Below the pieces are notes generated by a model. That model searched no databases and was not told where the DNA came from. It saw only the letters and a list, made by a program, of their open reading frames with translations. This document shows, one piece after another, positions 9,494 to 19,449 of a stretch of 64,000 bases of DNA (positions are counted from its first letter, which is position 1; the number at the start of each line of letters is the position of its first letter). This DNA comes from Blattabacterium cuenoti STAT (GTDB lineage Bacteria > Bacteroidota > Bacteroidia > Flavobacteriales > Blattabacteriaceae): the NCBI RefSeq assembly GCF_003573915.1, contig NZ_AP014608.1, positions 422,001-486,000 on the forward strand, given 5' to 3'. Both the position numbers and the translations under genes were made by a program.

Positions 9494-10156
9494 ATGAAAT
9501 TTTTTATAGATACTGCAAATTTAAAAGAAATTAATGAAGCAAGAACATTAGGATTGTTAGACGGAGTTACAACAAATCCATCTTTGATATCAAAGGAGCC
9601 TGTTTTCAATCAAAAAGAAATTTATCAACATTATATATCTATATGTGAATATTTAAAAAACAATGAAAATTTGAGCGCAGAAGTCATCAGTACAAACTAT
9701 ACTAATATGATTCAAGAAGGCGAGGAACTTTCTTCTTTACATTCCAAAATTATAGTAAAAATTCCCATGACAGAAAACGGAATCAAAGCTATTAAATATT
9801 TATCTGAAAAAAAAATTAAAACTAATTGTACTCTTGTTTTTTCTGTAGGACAAGCTCTGATAGCTGCTAAAGTTGGCGCTAACTATGTCTCTCCATTTCT
9901 AGGAAGATTAGATGATATTTCTCACAATGGATTAAATTTAATAAAAGACATAAAAAATATATATGAAAATTATCATTTTGAAACAAAAATATTAGCAGCT
10001 TCTATCCGACACCCTTTACATATTATAGAATGTTCTAAAATTGGTATACATGCCGTAACTTCTCCTTTAAATGTTATTTATTCTTTATTGAATCACCCAT
10101 TAACTGAGAATGGTTTAGAAAAATTTATGAAAGATTTTCAAAAAAAGATAAAATAA
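9494..10156 (+). CDS. tal: Transaldolase (fructose-6-phosphate aldolase-like, TalC/Fsa type)
   Basis: 220 residues, the short single-domain transaldolase class of the non-oxidative pentose phosphate pathway. The N-terminus MKFFIDTANLKEINEA and GVTTNPSLI (25-33) are diagnostic. The Schiff-base lysine is Lys89 in VKIPMTENG, and TNCTLVFSVGQA and ASIRHP are also present. Whether it works as a transaldolase or a fructose-6-phosphate aldolase cannot be told from these motifs. It is convergent with rpoZ, with a single base between the two stops. Confidence 0.93.
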   Translation: MKFFIDTANLKEINEARTLGLLDGVTTNPSLISKEPVFNQKEIYQHYISICEYLKNNENLSAEVISTNYTNMIQEGEELSSLHSKIIVKIPMTENGIKAIKYLSEKKIKTNCTLVFSVGQALIAAKVGANYVSPFLGRLDDISHNGLNLIKDIKNIYENYHFETKILAASIRHPLHIIECSKIGIHAVTSPLNVIYSLLNHPLTENGLEKFMKDFQKKIK

Positions 10157-10157
10157 A

Positions 10158-10472
10158 TTAAATTTTTATTTTTCCGTCTAATAAATATTGAATAGAAATA
10201 GAGGTAGATTTCGGAAGTTTTTCATATAATCTTGACAATTCGATTTGTTCTTTATTTTCAAATATTTCTTCTAAGTTATTTTTATTTACAAAATTAAATT
10301 CTTCTAATTTATTATATAAATCTCCTTTAATTTTATTATTTATTTTTTGGCTTATTTTTTCTAAAACACATATAGTTTCGTATATATTCTTTCCAGATTT
10401 TTTTTCCAATTGAATACGGTCTATAGTTTCCGTATTTATTTTAGCATTAATCTTTTCGATTAAAAAATTCAT
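10158..10472 (-). CDS. rpoZ: RNA polymerase omega subunit, flavobacterial type
   Basis: 104 residues. It matches the divergent bacteroidete omega/Rpb6-like subunit as I remember it: TETIDRIQLEKKSGKNIYE near the N-terminus, then LEKISQKIN, then the conserved tail pattern YNKLEEF, LEEIFENKEQIE, LSRLYEKLPK, and a final hydrophobic LLDGKI. Omega helps beta' fold and assemble; beta and beta' are encoded at 38-47 kb. In some annotations this family is only called hypothetical. The usual bamD neighbour is absent; upstream is a 190-bp gap with no recognisable feature. Confidence 0.82.
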   Translation of the reverse strand: MNFLIEKINAKINTETIDRIQLEKKSGKNIYETICVLEKISQKINNKIKGDLYNKLEEFNFVNKNNLEEIFENKEQIELSRLYEKLPKSTSISIQYLLDGKIKI

Positions 10473-10662
10473 ACTATATAATTATATTAACAATTGTTTT
10501 TTTAGAATCTTTCATTTCTATTATATATAATTAATTATTTTTGTTTTTATTCATTATAATATTAGGATATTCTCTATTATTATAAAACTTATATCATCTT
10601 TTCAATCAAAAAGAAATATAATATAAAGAGATTTTAAAAAAAAATATTTTCACAAAAAAAAT

Positions 10663-11178
10663 TTAATCACAATTTTTTTTTTTATGAAAATTTTTCATGT
10701 CTTTATCAAAAAAATACAATCCTCCTTTATCTGTTCCTATTAATTCAATTTTATCTAAAATCATCTTGCTTAAAGCTTCTTCTTCTATTTGTTCTTCAAC
10801 ATACCATTGTAAAAAATTATATGTGAAATAATCTTTTTCTTGCAAAGAAATTTCTACTAAAAAATTAATTTCCCTAGAAATTTTTTTTTCGTGTTCAAAT
10901 AGTTTTATGAATAAATCTTTTAAAGATATACATGTTATATTATTTATAATTGAAAATCCATTATTATTTAAAATAACATTTCCTCTTCTTTTATTAATAT
11001 ACCTAATCAATTTTAACATATGGTTTCTCTCTTCATTTGAATGATCATACAAAAATTCACATATTCCTTCATAACCTTTTCTTTCCACCCAAGAAGCCAT
11101 ATACAAATACAACTGAGAGGATTCTAATTCCCTATTTAACTGTTTCGTTAACCCTTCTTGTATTTTTTCATTGAGCAT
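10663..11178 (-). CDS. ftnA: Ferritin (non-haem iron storage)
   Basis: 171 residues, a four-helix bundle. Ferroxidase ligands are visible: Glu17 in LNRELESSQLYLYMASW, Glu50 and His53 in HSNEERNHM, a second Glu pair near 94, and the EEQIEEE segment near 130. It oxidises Fe(II) and stores it as a mineral core in a 24-mer. It begins 9 bases after the dapA stop on the same strand, so the two are probably one transcript although unrelated in function. An iron store is a notable thing to keep in so small a genome. Confidence 0.93.
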   Translation of the reverse strand: MLNEKIQEGLTKQLNRELESSQLYLYMASWVERKGYEGICEFLYDHSNEERNHMLKLIRYINKRRGNVILNNNGFSIINNITCISLKDLFIKLFEHEKKISREINFLVEISLQEKDYFTYNFLQWYVEEQIEEEALSKMILDKIELIGTDKGGLYFFDKDMKNFHKKKNCD

Positions 11179-11187
11179 CTTTTTTAA

Positions 11188-12072
11188 TTATTGATTTATT
11201 TTATTTAATGAATGTAAAATTTTTTTTCTCAAAGATGGAGTTCCATTTACTAATGGTAATCTTACATATGGATTACATATTCCTATGACATCTAAAAAAG
11301 TTTTTATCCCTGTAGGGTTCCCTTCTTCATAAATAAGATCTATTATATTCATAATATCGTAAAAAATAGAAAAAGCTTTTTTTACATCATTTTTTTTCGC
11401 TAATGATATCATATTAGAAATTTTATCAGGAAATCCTTGGGCAATTACGGAAATAACTCCTTCTCCTCCACCTAATATAACAGGTAAAATTGTATAATCA
11501 TCTCCTGATATCACACTAAAATTTTCTTTTTTACGTTCTAAAATTTTATAAGACTGTAAAACATTTCCAGAAGCTTCTTTGATTCCTATTATGTTTTTAA
11601 AATCAAAAGACAAACGTAAAACAGTATCCGGTATAATATTAGATCCTGTTCTTTTAGGAACATTATAAAGAATAATATTTGCTTCTGTATGATTTACAAT
11701 TGATTTAAAATGTTGATATATCCCTTCTTGAGAAGGAGTGTTATAATAAGGAGAAACTGAAAGAATAGCATAAAAATCCGATAAATTTTTTATGCTATTT
11801 ACTTCTTTTATAACATTTTCTGTGTTATTCCCTCCTATTCCTAATATTAAAGGAAGTTTTTTATAATTAGAATTTTGAATACATTTTATAATTTCCCATT
11901 TTTCTTCTTGTTTTAGGGTAGTCGTTTCTGATGTAGTTCCTAATGCAACTAGATAATCTACATTATTATCTAAAACATATTTTACTAGTTTTTCAAGTCC
12001 ATTAAAATCAATTTTTCCATCCTTTTTAAAAGGAGTAACTAACGCTACACCTGTTCCATTTAATTTTTTCAT
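11188..12072 (-). CDS. dapA: 4-Hydroxy-tetrahydrodipicolinate synthase
   Basis: 294 residues, TIM barrel. Condenses pyruvate with aspartate semialdehyde, the committed step to meso-diaminopimelate (peptidoglycan) and lysine. Motifs are LGTTSETTTL (44-53), Tyr136 in YNVPKRTG, the Schiff-base Lys165 in IGIKEASGN, and ISGDDY. In an insect nutritional symbiont, lysine supply to the host would explain retention; that is inference. ftnA follows 9 bases downstream. Confidence 0.97.
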   Translation of the reverse strand: MKKLNGTGVALVTPFKKDGKIDFNGLEKLVKYVLDNNVDYLVALGTTSETTTLKQEEKWEIIKCIQNSNYKKLPLILGIGGNNTENVIKEVNSIKNLSDFYAILSVSPYYNTPSQEGIYQHFKSIVNHTEANIILYNVPKRTGSNIIPDTVLRLSFDFKNIIGIKEASGNVLQSYKILERKKENFSVISGDDYTILPVILGGGEGVISVIAQGFPDKISNMISLAKKNDVKKAFSIFYDIMNIIDLIYEEGNPTGIKTFLDVIGICNPYVRLPLVNGTPSLRKKILHSLNKINQ

Positions 12073-12194
12073 AGATTAATTTACTACATTTTAAAATATA
12101 TATGATGATATAAATAATAACTGTTATTTCATGTAATCATAAATAATTTATTGTAAAATAAAAACAGATGTAAGCGTATCTTTGAAATCAAAGA

Positions 12195-12467
12195 TTAATA
12201 ATCTTTTTTTGTTCTTGGCCTAGCTGCAGATACAATAATATTCCTACCCATAAATTCTGTCCCATTCAATTTTTCTATAGCTTGTTTAGCGTTTTCTTCA
12301 TTAGACATTTCTATAAAACCAAAACCTTTGCTTCTTCTATTTGACGTAGATTCATCAAAAATTATCTTAGCATGATTGACTTCTCCTATAGATTCAAAAT
12401 AATTCTTCAATTCTTGTTCTGTCATATCATAAGATAAATTACCTACGTATAGTTTCGTGTTATCCAT
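12195..12467 (-). CDS. RRM-type RNA-binding protein
   Basis: 90 residues and essentially a single RNA recognition motif. RNP2 is LYVGNL near the N-terminus and RNP1 is KGFGFIEM near the middle, ending in a short basic tail ARPRTKKDY. The frame is open nine codons further upstream, but the ATG at 12467 gives the standard MDNTKLYVGNL start. Such small RRM proteins are typical of bacteroidetes and cyanobacteria, often cold-responsive; the target RNAs are unknown. A CAAATTTA (12492-12499) upstream is an exact complement of the bacteroidete -7 box TAnnTTTG, but I see no -33 partner. Confidence 0.9.
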   Translation of the reverse strand: MDNTKLYVGNLSYDMTEQELKNYFESIGEVNHAKIIFDESTSNRRSKGFGFIEMSNEENAKQAIEKLNGTEFMGRNIIVSAARPRTKKDY

Positions 12468-12627
12468 ATTAAAAATAAATTGTTTTAAAAGCAAATTTAG
12501 AAAAATATTTTTTCTAAAAAAGAAAAATATATTATTTGACCTAAAAACAAACTTAATAAATGATTGATTTTATTTGTAAAATGAGTTATAAAATATTTTA
12601 TTCAAAAAATTATAAAAAATATCTTTA

Positions 12628-13824
12628 ATGAATAATTCTTCTTTTATTGTATCATCATTATTGGACAATGATTTTTATAAATTTACAATGCAAAATGCTG
12701 TAATTAAATTATTTCCATTAGTAAAGGCAAAATATGAATTTATAAATAGAGGAAAACATTCTTTTCCTAAAGATTTTGCCAAAATTTTAAAAGAAAATCT
12801 GAATAAAATGGCTTATTTAAAACTTTCAAATGAAGAAAGAATTTATTTAGAAAAATATTGCCCTTATCTAGATTCTTCTTATTTAGATTTTTTGAATAAA
12901 TACCAATACAATCCAAAAGAAGTGAATATTTTTCAAAAAGGAGAAAATATACAAATGCATATAGAAGGATTATGGAGTAGTACTATATTATGGGAAGTTC
13001 CTATAATGTCTATTATATCTGAATTATATTATAAGTTAACAACAGGAGTTCAAAATATATCAGAAAAAAAAATTACGAATATAACAAAAGAAAAATTAAA
13101 AAAATATAAAAAATTACAAGTTAAAATTGGAGAATATGGAACAAGAAGAAGATATTCTTATAAAGTGCATAAATTAGTTCTAAAAATATTAAAAGAAGAA
13201 GGCCCTCCTTTTTTTATAGGAAGTAGTAATGTTCATCTTTCTCATATTTTATCAATCAAACCAATAGGAACTCAAGCTCACGAATGGGTAATGTTTCATG
13301 CTGCAAAATATGGATTTAATATAGCAGATCGTATAGCTATGGAAAATTGGTTAAATATTTACAAAGGTAAATTAGGAATTGCTTTATCTGATACATATAC
13401 TTCGCCAGTTTTTTTCAAAAATTTTAATAAAAGATTATCCAATATTTTCAAAGGAGTAAGACATGATAGTGGAGATCCTATTTTTTTTACAAAAGAAATT
13501 ATAAAACATTACAAAAAATTTAAAATAAATCCTATAAGAAAAAAAATTATATTTTCAGATAATCTTAACCCATGTAAAGTTGCCTATATTTCTTCTTTTT
13601 GTAAAAAGAAAATAAATACTTGTTTTGGAATAGGAACAAATTTCACTAATGATATAGGAGTACCTTCTATGAATATTGTCATAAAAATGGTAAAAACTTT
13701 TTTCGGAAAAAAATGGAAATCAGTGGTTAAACTTTCTAATGTTCAAGAAAAATCTACAGGAAAAAAAAATATGATTTTTTTTGCTAAAAAAATCCTTAAA
13801 ATAAGGAATAATTTTTATTCATGA
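12628..13824 (+). CDS. pncB: Nicotinate phosphoribosyltransferase
   Basis: 398 residues. First step of NAD salvage: nicotinate + PRPP + ATP to nicotinate mononucleotide. Family features are the opening SSLLDNDFYKFTMQ, the EYGTRRRYSYKVH segment carrying the regulatory His region, GTQAHEWVM, and the phosphate-binding GVRHDSGDP, followed by GIGTNFTND. Retention implies that the cell takes nicotinate from outside or recycles it. miaB follows, with a 17-bp palindrome beginning at this gene's stop codon. Confidence 0.95.
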   Translation: MNNSSFIVSSLLDNDFYKFTMQNAVIKLFPLVKAKYEFINRGKHSFPKDFAKILKENLNKMAYLKLSNEERIYLEKYCPYLDSSYLDFLNKYQYNPKEVNIFQKGENIQMHIEGLWSSTILWEVPIMSIISELYYKLTTGVQNISEKKITNITKEKLKKYKKLQVKIGEYGTRRRYSYKVHKLVLKILKEEGPPFFIGSSNVHLSHILSIKPIGTQAHEWVMFHAAKYGFNIADRIAMENWLNIYKGKLGIALSDTYTSPVFFKNFNKRLSNIFKGVRHDSGDPIFFTKEIIKHYKKFKINPIRKKIIFSDNLNPCKVAYISSFCKKKINTCFGIGTNFTNDIGVPSMNIVIKMVKTFFGKKWKSVVKLSNVQEKSTGKKNMIFFAKKILKIRNNFYS

Positions 13825-13840
13825 CATAATGACATTATGT
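13824..13840. repeat. 17-bp palindrome at the pncB-miaB junction
   Basis: ACATAATG-A-CATTATGT is a perfect inverted repeat with a one-base centre. Its reverse complement shares an 11-mer, ATGTCATTATG, with the palindrome at 17232-17246 on the other side of the miaB–secG block. It could be an operator half-site pair or the foot of a terminator; no T tract follows. Confidence 0.4.
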
Positions 13841-13863
13841 ATTTTTATTATAATATTAAAAAT

Positions 13864-15216
13864 ATGAAAGATAAAAATTTTTACATTGAAAATTATGGTT
13901 GTCAAATGAACATATCAGATAGCGATATTATTACTTCTATTTTATTAAAAAACGGTTTTACTCAATCTAAAAATTTGGATGAAGCAAACATAATTTTATT
14001 AAATGCATGTTCCATTCGAGAAAAAGCAGAATTAACTCTAAAAAAAAGATTGGAACAATTAAAATTTTATAAAAAAAATAAAAAAATTTGGATTGGAATT
14101 ACAGGGTGTTTTTCAAAACAAATAAAAAAAATTTTTTTAGAAAAAAAGATAGTAGATTTTTTTGTTTCACCAGATTCTTATAGAGAAATCCATAATTTTA
14201 TTAATTATTCTATAATAGGAAAAAAGTATTTTTTTTATGATTCTATTAAGAAAAAAAATGAAACTTATGCAGATATAAATATTATAAAACAAAAAAATAA
14301 AAAAATAACAACTTTTTTAAGTATAACAAGAGGATGTGATAACATGTGTACTTTTTGTATTGTTCCTTTTACCAGAGGAAGAGAAAGAAGTACTGATCCA
14401 AATTCTATTATTAAGGAATGTGAACGGTTATATCAAAATGGATATAAAGAAATAATTCTTCTAGGACAAAACGTAGATTCTTATTTATGGATATACAATA
14501 AAAAAAACATAAATCAAAATCAAAAAAATGTTGTAGATTTTTCAAATCTTTTAGATCTTTTAGCAAAAAAAAATCCTATGATGAGAATTAGGTTTTCTAC
14601 ATCCAATCCTCATGATATGTCTAATAAAGTATTAGAAGTTATTTCTAAACATAAAAATATTTGCAAACATATTCATCTACCTGTTCAATCTGGAAGTAAT
14701 AAAATATTAAAATTAATGAACAGAAAATATACAAGAGAAAAATATCTTTTTTTAGTTAAACAAATTAAAAATATTATACCTGAATGTTCTATATCTCATG
14801 ATATTATATCTGGATTTTGTAATGAAAATGAGGAAGATCATCAGGATACCATAAATTTAATGAAAGAAATCAAATACAACTATGGTTATATGTTTTCCTA
14901 TTCTCCTAGACCTGGAACTTATGCATATAGAAAATTAAAGGATAATGTACCTAAACACATAAAAAAGAAACGATTACAAGAAATTATTGATTTACAAAGA
15001 AAACATTCATTTTATAGAATGCAAGAACATTTAGGTAAAGTAGAAGAAGTTCTAATAGAAGGAGAATCAAAAAAAAATAATCAATATTGGTATGGAAGAA
15101 ACACACAAAATTTAATCGTAGTTTTTCCTAAAAAACACCTAAATATAGGAGATTTAGTTCATGTAAAAATAAAAAATACAACATCTGCAACTTTAATAGG
15201 AGACATTTGCATATGA
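13864..15216 (+). CDS. miaB: tRNA-2-methylthio-N6-dimethylallyladenosine synthase
   Basis: 450 residues from the chosen ATG; the frame also offers an ATG at 13837, but the conserved start is KDKNFYIENYGCQMN. Radical-SAM methylthiotransferase that adds the ms2 group to i6A37 of tRNAs reading UNN codons. The N-terminal domain has three cluster cysteines (GCQMN, NACSIRE, TGCFSK). The radical SAM core has RGCDNMCTFCIVPFTRGRE, and the C-terminal TRAM domain ends the protein. Its substrate-maker miaA is also in this window at 34.4 kb. The sigma54 activator gene follows 19 bases later. Confidence 0.95.
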   Translation: MKDKNFYIENYGCQMNISDSDIITSILLKNGFTQSKNLDEANIILLNACSIREKAELTLKKRLEQLKFYKKNKKIWIGITGCFSKQIKKIFLEKKIVDFFVSPDSYREIHNFINYSIIGKKYFFYDSIKKKNETYADINIIKQKNKKITTFLSITRGCDNMCTFCIVPFTRGRERSTDPNSIIKECERLYQNGYKEIILLGQNVDSYLWIYNKKNINQNQKNVVDFSNLLDLLAKKNPMMRIRFSTSNPHDMSNKVLEVISKHKNICKHIHLPVQSGSNKILKLMNRKYTREKYLFLVKQIKNIIPECSISHDIISGFCNENEEDHQDTINLMKEIKYNYGYMFSYSPRPGTYAYRKLKDNVPKHIKKKRLQEIIDLQRKHSFYRMQEHLGKVEEVLIEGESKKNNQYWYGRNTQNLIVVFPKKHLNIGDLVHVKIKNTTSATLIGDICI

Positions 15217-15235
15217 TGTAAAAAAAAATAAAAAC

Positions 15236-16489
15236 ATGGAACCCGTTTTTATCCAAAAAATAAAACAAAAATTTGGAATCATTGGATATGATTGTACTTT
15301 GTATAGAGCATTAGAAAAGGCAATACAAGTAGCACCTACTGATATTTCAGTATTAGTTCTTGGAGAAAGTGGAGTAGGAAAAGAATTTATTCCAAAAATT
15401 ATTCATCAATATTCTTCTAGAAAACATCACAGTTATATTGCTGTAAATTGTGGAGCTATTCCAGAGGGAACTATTGATAGTGAACTTTTTGGTCATGAAA
15501 AAGGATCTTTTACCGGAGCTACAAGTATGAGAAAGGGTTATTTTGAAGGAGCAAATGGAGGAACTGTTTTTTTAGATGAAGTTGGGGAATTACCTTTAAC
15601 TACACAAGTTCGTCTTCTTAGAATATTAGAATCTGGAGAATTTATTAAAGTAGGTTCTTCTAAAATTCAAAAAACAAATATCCGTATTGTTGCTGCTACA
15701 AATTTAAATATGATAGAGTCTATTCAAAAAGGAAAATTTAGAGAAGATTTATTTTATCGTTTAAATACAGTACAAATTAATGTACCTCCTTTACGTTTTC
15801 GTAAAAACGATATTAAATTTTTGTCTAAAAAATTTTCTAATGATTTTGCAGAAAAGTATCATATGCCTTCAATAATATTGAATGAAGAATCTTTAAAATA
15901 TTTGGAAAATTATCCTTGGCCTGGAAATATAAGACAATTAAAAAACTTAATAGAACAAATTTCTGTAGTGGAAACTAAACGTGAAATTTCTATAGAAAAA
16001 TTAAAAGAATATATTCCAGAAAATATTCCATCAATATCTTTTTCTAATCATAATAATAACAATGTAATAGAAACATCTTTTCATAGTAGAGAAAAAGATT
16101 TTCTTTATAAAATTTTATTTGATATGAAAAAAAATTTAAATGACTTAAAAAATATCACTTTTCAATTGATTAAAAATAACTCCAATAATAGATTTATTGA
16201 AGAAAATCAACGTCTTATGGAAAAAGTTTTTGGAAAAATGATTTACAATAGAAATGATTCTATTTTCCAATTAGAAGACTCATCTAAATCTTCTTCAGAT
16301 TTAGATTATGAAGAAGTAGAAGAAGATTTATCAAAAAATGAATTATCTTCTTTTTCTTTGCAAGAAAAAGAAATTGAATTTATTCAAAAAGCTTTAAAAA
16401 AGAATAAAGGAAAAAGAAGAAAAGCTGCAAAAGAATTAGGAATTTCAGAAAGAACATTATACAGAAAAATTAAACAATATGGCTTATAA
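15236..16489 (+). CDS. Sigma54-dependent transcriptional activator (AAA+ / Fis-type HTH)
   Basis: 417 residues. Only about 20 residues precede the AAA+ domain, so there is no receiver, GAF or PAS sensor. Walker A is GESGVGKE (43-50). The sigma54-contacting loop, normally GAFTGA, reads GSFTGA (90-95). Walker B is GGTVFLDEVGELPL (about 108-121), then the arginine-finger region FREDLFYRLN. A Ser/Asp/Glu-rich linker leads to a C-terminal helix-turn-helix (KGKRRKAAKELGISERTLYRKI). It is predicted to remodel RpoN holoenzyme, constitutively or by oligomerisation control. It overlaps lptE by 11 bases and lies upstream of a candidate sigma54 promoter before groES. Confidence 0.93.
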   Translation: MEPVFIQKIKQKFGIIGYDCTLYRALEKAIQVAPTDISVLVLGESGVGKEFIPKIIHQYSSRKHHSYIAVNCGAIPEGTIDSELFGHEKGSFTGATSMRKGYFEGANGGTVFLDEVGELPLTTQVRLLRILESGEFIKVGSSKIQKTNIRIVAATNLNMIESIQKGKFREDLFYRLNTVQINVPPLRFRKNDIKFLSKKFSNDFAEKYHMPSIILNEESLKYLENYPWPGNIRQLKNLIEQISVVETKREISIEKLKEYIPENIPSISFSNHNNNNVIETSFHSREKDFLYKILFDMKKNLNDLKNITFQLIKNNSNNRFIEENQRLMEKVFGKMIYNRNDSIFQLEDSSKSSSDLDYEEVEEDLSKNELSSFSLQEKEIEFIQKALKKNKGKRRKAAKELGISERTLYRKIKQYGL

Positions 16490-16967
16490 AAAAATTTTTT
16501 TTATTTTAACTTTTATATCATCATATATGATGTTTAGTTGTTATCATTCATCGTTTTCTGATAAAAAAAAGACAATAGAAATAGGAAAAATTACGGAACG
16601 TGTTAATATACCTAGAAGATCTATTTCCTTTGATTTTAAAAGAAGTATTGAAGATTATATTATGGAACATAATCCTTCCAATTTAGTTATAAAAAATGGA
16701 GATGTTGTTTTAGAAGGTACTTTTTTGCATTATGCAGTTATTCCATTAGAAGATTCTCCTTTAAAAAAAATTAAATTAACAATGAAAATCTATTATAAGG
16801 ATAAAATCGAACCAGAAAAAAATTGGGAAAAATGTTTTAATGTATCTGAAAACTTTTCCAGGAACGAAAAAGATATTTTTTCAAAAAAAATTATTGATAA
16901 AATTATAGAAAACTTAACAACTGAAGTATATCGTGAAATATTTCATGATTTTAACGAAACTTGGTAA
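16479..16967 (+). CDS. lptE: LptE-family outer-membrane lipoprotein
   Basis: 162 residues with a lipoprotein signal: KK, a hydrophobic stretch and a Cys in MMFSC near residue 21. In flavobacteria the gene between the sigma54 activator and secG is the LptE-like partner of LptD, which places lipopolysaccharide in the outer leaflet. Sequence similarity in this family is low, so the call leans on gene order, signal peptide and size. A beta-rich domain begins near NIPRRSISFDFK. The start overlaps the previous gene by 11 bases and secG begins 4 bases after it. Confidence 0.78.
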   Translation: MAYKKIFFILTFISSYMMFSCYHSSFSDKKKTIEIGKITERVNIPRRSISFDFKRSIEDYIMEHNPSNLVIKNGDVVLEGTFLHYAVIPLEDSPLKKIKLTMKIYYKDKIEPEKNWEKCFNVSENFSRNEKDIFSKKIIDKIIENLTTEVYREIFHDFNETW

Positions 16968-16971
16968 GTAA

Positions 16972-17229
16972 ATGAAAAATATATCATTCATAATTATATT
17001 TGGTTTTTTCATTATTTTAATATGTCTTTTGCTTATGTTAGTTATATTAATACAAAGTCCTAAAAAAGAAAGTATTCATCAATCTTTTATGGAAAAAAAT
17101 TTTAGATTTTTTGGAATTAAAAGAACAAATACATTTTTAGAAAAAATTACTTGGATTTTATCCATTCTCATATTTTTTTTAATTCTATCTTTCAATTTTT
17201 TACTAAAATCAAAACATTTAAGAAACTAA
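16972..17229 (+). CDS. secG: Protein translocase subunit SecG
   Basis: 85 residues with two transmembrane helices (about 4-26 and 57-77) and a connecting loop starting ILIQSPKKE, the classic SecG LIQ-x-K pattern. It is the accessory subunit of the SecYEG channel; SecE is at 49.4 kb and YajC at 23.4 kb. The C-terminus is short and lacks the Gly/Ser-rich tail seen in many free-living relatives. It is the last gene before the groES promoter region. Confidence 0.9.
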   Translation: MKNISFIIIFGFFIILICLLLMLVILIQSPKKESIHQSFMEKNFRFFGIKRTNTFLEKITWILSILIFFLILSFNFLLKSKHLRN

Positions 17230-17231
17230 GT

Positions 17232-17246
17232 ATGTCATTATGACAT
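17232..17246. repeat. 15-bp palindrome between secG and groES
   Basis: ATGTCAT-T-ATGACAT, perfect arms with a one-base centre, three bases after the secG stop. It shares 14 of 15 positions with part of the reverse complement of the palindrome region at 13821-13840 (ATGTCATTATG then T or A then CAT). It sits about 40 bp upstream of the -24 element of the candidate groES sigma54 promoter, where an upstream activator site could lie. Regulatory role not shown. Confidence 0.4.
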
Positions 17247-17287
17247 TTAATATTGATTTAATGAAAAAAAATTCAAATTTTTTTATT

Positions 17288-17303
17288 TGGCATGTTTTTG
17301 GCT
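17288..17303 (+). promoter_or_regulatory. Candidate sigma54 (-24/-12) promoter of groESL
   Basis: TGGCATGTTTTTGGCT keeps the invariant GG (17289-17290), exactly ten bases, then GC (17301-17302). It differs from the TGGCACG-N4-TTGCW consensus at two positions. Predicted transcription would start near 17314, about 30 bases before the groES ATG. A competing reading is a housekeeping promoter: TTTG at 17297-17300 with TAACTTTA (one mismatch) at 17324-17331, spacing 23. The only sigma54 activator in the window is encoded three genes upstream. Confidence 0.5.
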
Positions 17304-17345
17304 TCTTGAACAATTAGAACCGTTAACTTTAAAATTATTTATAAT

Positions 17346-17624
17346 ATGGTGGAAGTAAAGATTAATCCTTTAGCAGATCGTGTCCTTGTACAACCTGATC
17401 CTGCTGAAACAAAAACAACTTCAGGTATTATTATTCCTGATACTGCAAAAGAAAAACCACAAAAAGGAACAATAATTGCCGTAGGTAAAGGAAAAAAAGA
17501 TGAGCCTATGAATTTAAAAAAAGGAGATAGAGTTTTATATGGAAAATATTCTGGTACAGAATTAAAATGGGAGGGTGAAGAATATCTCATTATGCGAGAA
17601 TCTGATGTTATAGCTATTATATGA
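17346..17624 (+). CDS. groES: Co-chaperonin GroES
   Basis: 92 residues, a seven-fold lid for GroEL. The family start [22 protein letters not shown] carries the mobile-loop region near 17-30, and a [13 protein letters not shown] stretch is near the end. Codons are noticeably less AT-biased than those of neighbouring genes, as expected for a highly expressed gene. groEL begins 63 bases downstream. Confidence 0.97.
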   Translation: MVEVKINPLADRVLVQPDPAETKTTSGIIIPDTAKEKPQKGTIIAVGKGKKDEPMNLKKGDRVLYGKYSGTELKWEGEEYLIMRESDVIAII

Positions 17625-17672
17625 TTGACTCATCATACTAATCAAAAAAATAAAATCAGGAAAATTTATTAA

Positions 17673-19331
<1,659 letters not shown>

Positions 19332-19351
19332 TAACAATATCTATTATATAC

Positions 19352-19425
19352 AACATCATAAATGAAATAAAAAAAAATAGTGTCTTAACCAAGACACTAT
19401 TTTTTTTTATTTCATTTATGATGTT
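19352..19425. terminator. Bidirectional terminator: perfect 35-bp inverted repeat
   Basis: The arms 19352-19386 and 19391-19425 are exact reverse complements with the 4-base loop AACC. The core stem AGTGTCTT/AAGACACT is flanked by a run of nine A on the left and nine T on the right, so each strand sees a GC-containing hairpin followed by U9. It sits between convergent groEL and kdsC and should stop transcription both ways. By far the strongest such structure in the window. Confidence 0.9.
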
Positions 19426-19449
19426 TACTTAAAAAAAATATAAAAGACG

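Noticed and set aside
17339..17590. Minus-strand frame opposite groES
   Set aside because: Shadow of groES; arises from its regular codon pattern.
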